Of a stretch of DNA of 64,000 nucleotides, positions 58,416-64,000 are shown piece after piece. The first letter of the stretch is position 1. Each line of letters begins with the position of its first letter. A program made the translations under genes and the position numbers. The DNA is from Steroidobacter denitrificans (GTDB lineage: Bacteria; Pseudomonadota; Gammaproteobacteria; Steroidobacterales; Steroidobacteraceae), in assembly GCF_001579945.1 (NCBI RefSeq), contig NZ_CP011971.1, positions 1 through 64,000 on the forward strand. The letters run 5' to 3'. The notes below the pieces were generated by a model that was given only the letters and a program-made list of their open reading frames with translations, searched no databases and had not been told where the DNA came from.

Positions 58416-59588
58416 ATGACTCATCCATTGAAAGATCAGGCGGCCATCGTCGGCATCGGCGCCACGGAATTTTCCAAGGACTCCGGCCGCAGCGAGTTAC
58501 AGCTCGCCGTGGAGGCGATCAAGGCGGCCCTCGATGAGGCCGGACTGAAGACCAGCGACGTTGACGGCCTGTCCACGTTCACCATGGACAACAATCCGGA
58601 GATCGAGATTTTCCGCAGTATCGGTGGCAAGGAGCTGAAATTTTTCAGCCGTGTCGACTATGGCGGTGGCGGTGCCTGCGCGCCCGTGCATCAGGCCGCG
58701 ATGGCCGTGCACAGCGGCGTGGCGGACGTGGTGGTCTGTTATCGCGCCATGAACGAGCGTTCCCAGTATCGCTTCGGTGCGGCCTACGTGCCTCCGCCCA
58801 TGCCCTCGGCGGCGGTGGCGACCTTCGGCTGGACCGTGCCCTTCGGGCTCGCGACACCGGCGTCCTGGGTGGCGATGGCCGCGCAGCGCTATATGCATGA
58901 CTTCGGTGCGACCAGCGAGGATTTCGGCCGGGTGACCGTGGCCATGCGTCGCATGGCGGCGAACAATCCACAGGCTTGGTTCTACCAGAAACCGATCACG
59001 CTCGAGGATCATCAGCAAAGCCGCTGGATCGTCGAGCCGCTGCGGCTTCTCGACTGCTGCCAGGAGTCCGATGGCGCCGTGGCGATCGTCGTGACGAGCG
59101 CTGATCGCGCCCGCCACCTGAAACAAAAGCCGGTACTGATCCGCGGTGCGGCGCAGGGCGCCTGCGATGATCAGATGAACATGACGAGCTTCTATCGCCA
59201 GGATATTTCTGCGCTCTCCGAGATGCGTCTGGTGGCGAAGCAGCTCTATGCCATGTCGGGTATCGGACCGGACGACATCCAGACGGCGATACTCTATGAC
59301 CACTTCTCACCCTTCGTGCTGCCACAGCTCGAAGCCTTCGACTTCTGCAAGCGCGGCGAAGCGAAGGACTTCATCCAGGACGGCCATATCGCCATGAGTG
59401 GGCGTTTGCCGGTGAATACCCATGGCGGCCAGCTCGGCGAAGCCTATATCCATGGCGTCAACGGCATCGCCGAAGGTGTGCGCCAGGTGCGCGGAACCTC
59501 AGTGAATCAGGTCAGGGATGTTCAGCATGTGCTGGTCACCGCCGGCACGGGCGTGCCGACCAGCGGGTTGATACTCGCGGCGGCCTGA
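58416..59588 (+). CDS. Lipid-transfer thiolase-like protein, Ltp2-like retroaldolase
   Basis: This 390-residue protein has the SCP-x/thiolase fold: AAIVGIGATEFSKDSGRS at the N-terminus, GGGGACAPVHQAAMAV near residue 90, and the C-terminal NTHGGQLGEAYIHGVNGIAEG. In the igr pathway Ltp2 cleaves the beta-hydroxyacyl-CoA by a retro-aldol reaction to release propionyl-CoA and the steroid ketone, helped by the DUF35 domain of ChsH2. It is the last gene of the operon. A conventional thiolase role is possible, but the DUF35 partner favours retroaldolase. Confidence 0.88.
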   Translation: MTHPLKDQAAIVGIGATEFSKDSGRSELQLAVEAIKAALDEAGLKTSDVDGLSTFTMDNNPEIEIFRSIGGKELKFFSRVDYGGGGACAPVHQAAMAVHSGVADVVVCYRAMNERSQYRFGAAYVPPPMPSAAVATFGWTVPFGLATPASWVAMAAQRYMHDFGATSEDFGRVTVAMRRMAANNPQAWFYQKPITLEDHQQSRWIVEPLRLLDCCQESDGAVAIVVTSADRARHLKQKPVLIRGAAQGACDDQMNMTSFYRQDISALSEMRLVAKQLYAMSGIGPDDIQTAILYDHFSPFVLPQLEAFDFCKRGEAKDFIQDGHIAMSGRLPVNTHGGQLGEAYIHGVNGIAEGVRQVRGTSVNQVRDVQHVLVTAGTGVPTSGLILAAA

Positions 59589-59610
59589 CTAGCCGCTGCG
59601 ACAGATCAGC

Positions 59611-61320
59611 TTAGGGTGTCGTCGTGCGCGCCAGGTGATTCACGGCGCGAAAGCCGAAAACCAGACTGGGCCCAAGCGTGCCGCCGGCGCCGCCATAGGC
59701 TCTACCGAGCGGCGCAGCAGCATTGTTGCCGATACAATAAAGACCAGGAATCGGCTCGCCTGTTTCGGCAATGACCTGTCCGTCATCGGTGATGGCCGGT
59801 CCGCCTTTGGTGCCGGTATCGCCGGGCTGGATCTTGACGGCATAAAATGGCGGCTTCTCGATCTTGACCAGGCAGGGATTGGGTTTGGCATTTCGCAGCG
59901 CCCAGTAACGATCGAAGGCGCTTTCGCCTCGATGGAAGTCCTGATCCACTCCGGTACGGGCGTACTCGTTGTTCCGGCGCACTGAATCTGCAAGGCCCGT
60001 CGGATCCACGCCGATCCGACGCGCCAGACCCTCGAGGCTGGCGTCCTTGAATACGAAATCGCCCCACCATGCCTTGGGTACCTTGGAGTCCGGCATCACC
60101 GCTGCAGGCAGCAAAGGTCCGAGCGGACAATCCTTGCGATGCTGCGCATCAAAGATCAGCCATGCCGGAATGCTGCCGCCGGTCTTGGCGTGATCGCGAT
60201 AAAGCGCCTCGTAAAAGCGATCATAGGAGATCGACTCGTTCACAAAACGTCGACCCTGCTGGTTTACGGCGATCAGGCCACCAAAACCTCGTTCGGCGAA
60301 TATCGCCTGCGTGCCCTGGGATATATCGGGATGACGCACGGACGGCACGCCCCATGCCAGGGTCATATTCTCGAGCTTGGCGCCGATGGCCTGTGCGGCC
60401 CGGATGGCATCACCCGTGTTGATGTTGGCCGGGGTCACCGACCATTCCTGGCGAGTGGGCTGCGGCAGATATTGCTCGCGCATCTGTTGGTTGCGTTCAA
60501 AGCCGCCGGCAGCGAGGATCACCCCGCGTCTGGCACGCAGCATCACCGTGTGTCCGCCGCGGTGCGCCATCACGCCTTGCACTCTGCCATTCTCGACGAT
60601 CAGCGATTGCATCGGGCACTCGAGCCACAGCGGTATGTCGCGCGCGAGCATCGCCTGGCGCAAGCCGCCGATCAGCGCGTTGCCCAGACATAGGCGCCGA
60701 TCGCGCCTGGTCTTGAAACGCCAGGGCAGATCCAGCCAATAGCGCGCCAGGATTTTCAACGCGACCCCGATCCAGCCAGGCGCCTTGGTGGCCATGGCAT
60801 TGGATTCGGGGATCGTCATCGACATCCCCATCAGCAGGGAGCCCGGATGACTGGGCCGTAACCGGAAGAATTCCTCGCCCAGCAAGCTGCCGTCAAAGGG
60901 CAACGGCTCCATGGCGCGGCCGCTCTCCACTGCACCAGGCATCTCAGGATAATAGTCGGCGTAACCCTCGCTGACCTTGTAGCGCAGCGCGGTCTTTTCG
61001 TTGATGAAGCGGATCAACTCGGCGCCGCTTTCAAGATAGGCACGAAGCTTGCTATCCGTTGCGGTGTCGCCGGCGGCAGCCTTCAGATAGGTGTAGGCCG
61101 ATGCGTAGTCGTCCTTGGCCTGGCCGTTCAGCGGAATCCAGAGTGCGCCGCCCGAGGTGGCCGACGTGCCGCCGTATAACTCGCTCTTTTCGATGACCAG
61201 GACGTTCAATCCCAAATCATGGGCACGAACGGCAGAGAGTTGCGCCCCGCCCCCCGAGCCCACGACGATGACATCGAATATGACGTCGTGTTCGACGTCC
61301 GCGTGATGCGCTTTCGGCAA
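59611..61320 (-). CDS. FAD-dependent dehydrogenase, KstD (3-ketosteroid 1-dehydrogenase)-like
   Basis: This 569-residue flavoprotein of the fumarate-reductase/KstD superfamily has an N-terminal FAD motif VIVVGSGGGAQLSAVRAHDLGLNVLVIEK, GGTSATSGGALWIP, FVNESISYDRFYEALY in the catalytic part, and the C-terminal GLYCIGNNAAAPLGRAYGGAGGTLGPSLVFG. KstD enzymes introduce a double bond in ring A of 3-ketosteroids. Convergent with the igr-like operon, it strengthens the case for a steroid or related polycyclic substrate. Reductases or dehydrogenases for other substrates share this fold. Confidence 0.85.
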   Translation of the reverse strand: MPKAHHADVEHDVIFDVIVVGSGGGAQLSAVRAHDLGLNVLVIEKSELYGGTSATSGGALWIPLNGQAKDDYASAYTYLKAAAGDTATDSKLRAYLESGAELIRFINEKTALRYKVSEGYADYYPEMPGAVESGRAMEPLPFDGSLLGEEFFRLRPSHPGSLLMGMSMTIPESNAMATKAPGWIGVALKILARYWLDLPWRFKTRRDRRLCLGNALIGGLRQAMLARDIPLWLECPMQSLIVENGRVQGVMAHRGGHTVMLRARRGVILAAGGFERNQQMREQYLPQPTRQEWSVTPANINTGDAIRAAQAIGAKLENMTLAWGVPSVRHPDISQGTQAIFAERGFGGLIAVNQQGRRFVNESISYDRFYEALYRDHAKTGGSIPAWLIFDAQHRKDCPLGPLLPAAVMPDSKVPKAWWGDFVFKDASLEGLARRIGVDPTGLADSVRRNNEYARTGVDQDFHRGESAFDRYWALRNAKPNPCLVKIEKPPFYAVKIQPGDTGTKGGPAITDDGQVIAETGEPIPGLYCIGNNAAAPLGRAYGGAGGTLGPSLVFGFRAVNHLARTTTP

Positions 61321-61337
61321 GGTCTTTCCCAGAACGG

Positions 61338-63743
61338 CTATTGAGCGATAGCGATGAACGGCGTCGCGATATTGGTATGCGCGCGCTGATAAAGCGTGGT
61401 GCGTTGGAAGGTGGGGCGTCCGAGGGTTTGGGCCAGACGCTCGATACCTGCCGCATCGAGTTCCTGACCGTTGACTCCGCCAGCGGCACGCGTGATGGAT
61501 TCGTTCATGAGCGTGCCGCCAAGATCGTTCGCACCGGCTTGTAACGTAAGCGCCGCTCCTTCAGGGCCCATCTTCACCCACGAGGTCTGGATATTGGGGA
61601 TCAACGGATGCAACGCCAGGCGGGCGATCGCATGCACCAGCAGCGCTTCACGGAAGCTCACGCCGGAGCGTGCCAGCCCCTTGCGCCACATCGGCGCTTC
61701 CATGTGCACGAAGGGCAGGGGTACGAACTCGGTAAAGCCGCCGGTGCGTTTTTGCAGCGTGCGAATATGCAACAGGTGACGTGCCCAGTGTCGCGGCTGC
61801 TCCACGTGTCCGAACATCATAGTCGAGGTGCTCTTCAGGCCGATGCCATGGGCCGTGCGCATGACCTGCAGCCATTCATTGGTCGAGAGCTTGTCCGGAC
61901 AGATGATCGCCCGGACTTCATCGTCCAGTATTTCAGCCGCGGTACCCGGTAGTGTCGAGAGCCCGGCCGCCTTGAGCCGGCGCAAATAATCCACCAGCGA
62001 GAGCTGCAGCGTGCGCGCGCCATGCATGATTTCCAGCGGCGAGAAGGCATGTACATGCATGTCGGGTACGGCCGCTTTCACCGCGGCGACGATCGATAGA
62101 TAGGTCTCGCCCGTGTAGCTTGGATGAATCCCACCTTGCAGACACACTTCTGTGGCGCCGGCGGCGTGCGCCTCGACGGCCCGCTGCGCAATCTCATCGG
62201 TATCGATGCGATAGGCGGGTCCACGTAGATCGCGAGCGCTGCGGCCTTTGGAAAAGGCGCAGAACCCACAGCGATAAGTACAGATATTGGTGTAGTTGAT
62301 GTTGCGGTTGACGATATAAGAGACCTCGTCACCCACCGCATCCTCACGCACCAGATCCGCAGCCCGGAGCACTTCGTGCAAATCACGGCCGGCGGCGTAG
62401 AACAGCTGTTCGATGTCACTTTCTTCGAGCGACGCGCCGCGGCCGGCACGGGCCAGTGCGCGAGCAATGGGACGCGACAGGCCGGAGCGGTGCGAGATAC
62501 CGGTACCCGTGTCGCGCACCGCCTCGCGAATCCAGGTGTAGGCGGCCGCCGGTACCGGGGTCGCAGCACCCGCGTGCCAGAGATCGGTGCGGGCCAGGCC
62601 GCGAGTGTCGGCAGCGCGGCGCACCGCGCTGAGCAGTGCAGGATCGACCCAGTGCTCCGGCGTGCGCACGAAAGGCGGAGCGATTCCCAACCGCTCGGTG
62701 AGTTCGCGGTCTGCGGCGGCTGTTTCGGTTGCGAGCGTTTCCAAATGCGGCCAGGGCGCTTCCGGATTCACGTGGTCGGGGGTCACGGGCGATACGCCAC
62801 CCCAATCGTTCACGCCGGCCCGCACCAGAGCGGCGAGCGCTCCGGGCTGCAGGTTGGGCGGCGCCTGCAGCGAAAAACGTGGGCCCAGCACCAGGCGTGC
62901 CACGGCAATCGTCCAGAGATGCTCCTGCAGCGAAGGCTCGGGCGCCTGGCTCATGCGCGTACCTGGCTTGGCGCGGAAGTTCTGTATGATGACTTCCTGC
63001 AGATGTCCATAACGCTCATGCAATGCGCGCAGTGCCAGCAATGCTTCGAGCCGCTCGAGCCGCGTCTCGCCGATCCCGATCAGCAGCCCGGTGGTGAAGG
63101 GGATGGCCAGTTCGCCTGCCCATTCGATCGTTTCCAGCCGCCGTGCCGGCCACTTGTCCGGCGAGCCGAAGTGTGGACCGCCGCGTGCGCTCAGGCGTTC
63201 CGAGGCCGTCTCGAGCATCAGGCCCATGGAGACCGAGACAGGTCGCAGCCGCTGCAGATCCTCGCGATTCATGACGCCTGGATTGAGATGCGGCAACAGT
63301 CCGACCTGGGTGAACACCGAGCGCGCGGCCGCCTCCAGGTATTCGAGGGTGCTCGAATGTCCGAGTTCGGCGAGCGCGCGCCGGGCAGCCGAGTAGCGCA
63401 GTTCGGGCTTGTCGCCAAGCGTGAAAAGCGCTTCCTTGCAGCCGGCGGCGGCGCCGGTACGGGCGATCTCCACAACCTCATCGGGACTGAGATAGGCCTG
63501 CTTGAGCGAGCGCGGCGCCTTGGCGAAGGTACAGTAGTGACAGACGTCGCGACAAAGCTGGGTCAGCGGGATGAAGACCTTGCGCGAGTAGGTCACCGCC
63601 CGTCCGTGACCCTCCAGCGTGAGCTCCTCCGCGGCCGCCAGCAGTGGACGCAGATCCGTGAGGTCGGCAAGCGCGAGCACCTGGGCATCATCGAGTCGAG
63701 TACCCTCGCGTGCTGTGGCAATCGCTTTTTGCGCAGTCGACAT
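61338..63743 (-). CDS. fbiC: FO synthase FbiC (fused CofG/CofH)
   Basis: This 801-residue double radical-SAM enzyme makes FO, the deazaflavin core of coenzyme F420, from tyrosine and a riboflavin precursor. The N-terminal CofG half has the cluster motif CRDVCHYCTFAKAP; the CofH half has YTNICTYRCGFCAFSKG near residue 510. The fused order is that of actinobacterial FbiC. The ATG at 63743 has GGAG upstream; a frame to 63785 exists. No other F420 gene (fbiA, fbiB, fbiD) is in the window. The 17-bp gap to the KstD-like gene suggests co-transcription. Confidence 0.95.
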   Translation of the reverse strand: MSTAQKAIATAREGTRLDDAQVLALADLTDLRPLLAAAEELTLEGHGRAVTYSRKVFIPLTQLCRDVCHYCTFAKAPRSLKQAYLSPDEVVEIARTGAAAGCKEALFTLGDKPELRYSAARRALAELGHSSTLEYLEAAARSVFTQVGLLPHLNPGVMNREDLQRLRPVSVSMGLMLETASERLSARGGPHFGSPDKWPARRLETIEWAGELAIPFTTGLLIGIGETRLERLEALLALRALHERYGHLQEVIIQNFRAKPGTRMSQAPEPSLQEHLWTIAVARLVLGPRFSLQAPPNLQPGALAALVRAGVNDWGGVSPVTPDHVNPEAPWPHLETLATETAAADRELTERLGIAPPFVRTPEHWVDPALLSAVRRAADTRGLARTDLWHAGAATPVPAAAYTWIREAVRDTGTGISHRSGLSRPIARALARAGRGASLEESDIEQLFYAAGRDLHEVLRAADLVREDAVGDEVSYIVNRNINYTNICTYRCGFCAFSKGRSARDLRGPAYRIDTDEIAQRAVEAHAAGATEVCLQGGIHPSYTGETYLSIVAAVKAAVPDMHVHAFSPLEIMHGARTLQLSLVDYLRRLKAAGLSTLPGTAAEILDDEVRAIICPDKLSTNEWLQVMRTAHGIGLKSTSTMMFGHVEQPRHWARHLLHIRTLQKRTGGFTEFVPLPFVHMEAPMWRKGLARSGVSFREALLVHAIARLALHPLIPNIQTSWVKMGPEGAALTLQAGANDLGGTLMNESITRAAGGVNGQELDAAGIERLAQTLGRPTFQRTTLYQRAHTNIATPFIAIAQ

Positions 63744-64000
63744 TCTTGCAAGTCTCCGTCGCGGACTCGAAACCGAATCGATCACCGGCCTGCTCGCAGG
63801 TGAGCAACATCCCCAGGCGTATCCACGCCGATAGCGGGTTCTGGCAGCCTTGCCGATGGACCTCGGCGTTGCCGGCTCCTCAGCGGTCCGCCAGCGCTGT
63901 GTGAATGGGAACTAGAATTCGCCGATGGTCCGAGTATAACGCATCCAATCTGGATTCGCGGGGCTCGGACGCGGTGCGCAGATGGGATGCCGAAGCACGC
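63744..64000. other. Upstream region of fbiC to the window end
   Basis: These 257 bases hold no supported gene. GGAG, nine to ten bases upstream of the fbiC ATG, is its ribosome site. The minus-strand promoter probably lies in the A+T-richer stretch around 63900-63955, but no clear hexamers are seen. Confidence 0.35.

Noticed and set aside
56948..58424. Long frames in other phases across the second acyl-CoA dehydrogenase and MaoC genes
   Set aside because: Out-of-frame shadows rich in Arg, Gly and Pro without recognisable motifs, overlapping well-supported genes.

Overview
The window looks like a G+C-rich gammaproteobacterial chromosome (order not resolved). It starts inside mnmE. About 43 kb of accessory DNA rich in anti-phage and anti-plasmid systems follows. 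It ends in a catabolic and housekeeping stretch that includes coenzyme F420 biosynthesis, which is unusual for this group. I found no rRNA or tRNA gene.

Region 1 (737-23072) has the form of an integrated genomic island. The last 18 bases of mnmE (737-754, encoding F-C-I-G-K-stop) recur at 23055-23072 with synonymous changes only. A P4/SGI1-type tyrosine recombinase lies just inside the left copy, and a pathogenicity-island replication protein (STY4528 family) lies near the right end. On the minus strand the cargo reads: HTH regulator, hsdM, rhuM, hsdS, kwaA-kwaB (Kiwa), NurA-like nuclease, HerA-like translocase, DNA methyltransferase, AAA/DUF4143 ATPase, hsdR, a small membrane-anchored protein, then a Septu-like ATPase/HNH pair. 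A type I restriction operon has therefore been opened between hsdS and hsdR and filled with other defence modules. A second, different tyrosine recombinase (19931-20794) sits in the same island.

Region 2 (23261-34132) is a complete type I-C CRISPR-Cas locus: cas3, a phd/vapC toxin-antitoxin pair, cas5c-cas8c-cas7c-cas4-cas1-cas2, a leader and an array of 33 repeats. The cas3/antitoxin intergenic region appears to hold a minus-strand crRNA-like RNA gene. It has a pseudo-repeat whose last ten bases equal those of the CRISPR repeat. Its pseudo-spacer matches a nearby site carrying a TTC PAM over 14 nt, with mismatches only at positions 6 and 12, the pattern expected for Cascade-guided repression without cleavage (CreR/CreA type). 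This is the most interesting signal in the window.

Region 3 (34159-35463) is a scar: a truncated HsdR relic with a Pro-Glu/Leu-Glu repeat, a short relic of the second recombinase gene, and a copy of the island-end repeat that runs into the end of jetD. Region 4 (35452-43655) is a complete type II Wadjet operon, jetABCD, on the minus strand.

Region 5 (43754-63743) is probably core or catabolic chromosome: trpB2, an SDR, a VOC protein, an F420-dependent LLM-class oxidoreductase, the sulfate-activation operon cysD-cysNC-cysQ, a divergent TetR gene, and a six-gene plus-strand operon. That operon (acyl-CoA synthetase, two acyl-CoA dehydrogenases, a MaoC/OB-fold fusion, a MaoC hydratase, a lipid-transfer thiolase) resembles the actinobacterial igr steroid side-chain module. 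A KstD-like flavoprotein and an FbiC-type FO synthase follow on the minus strand.
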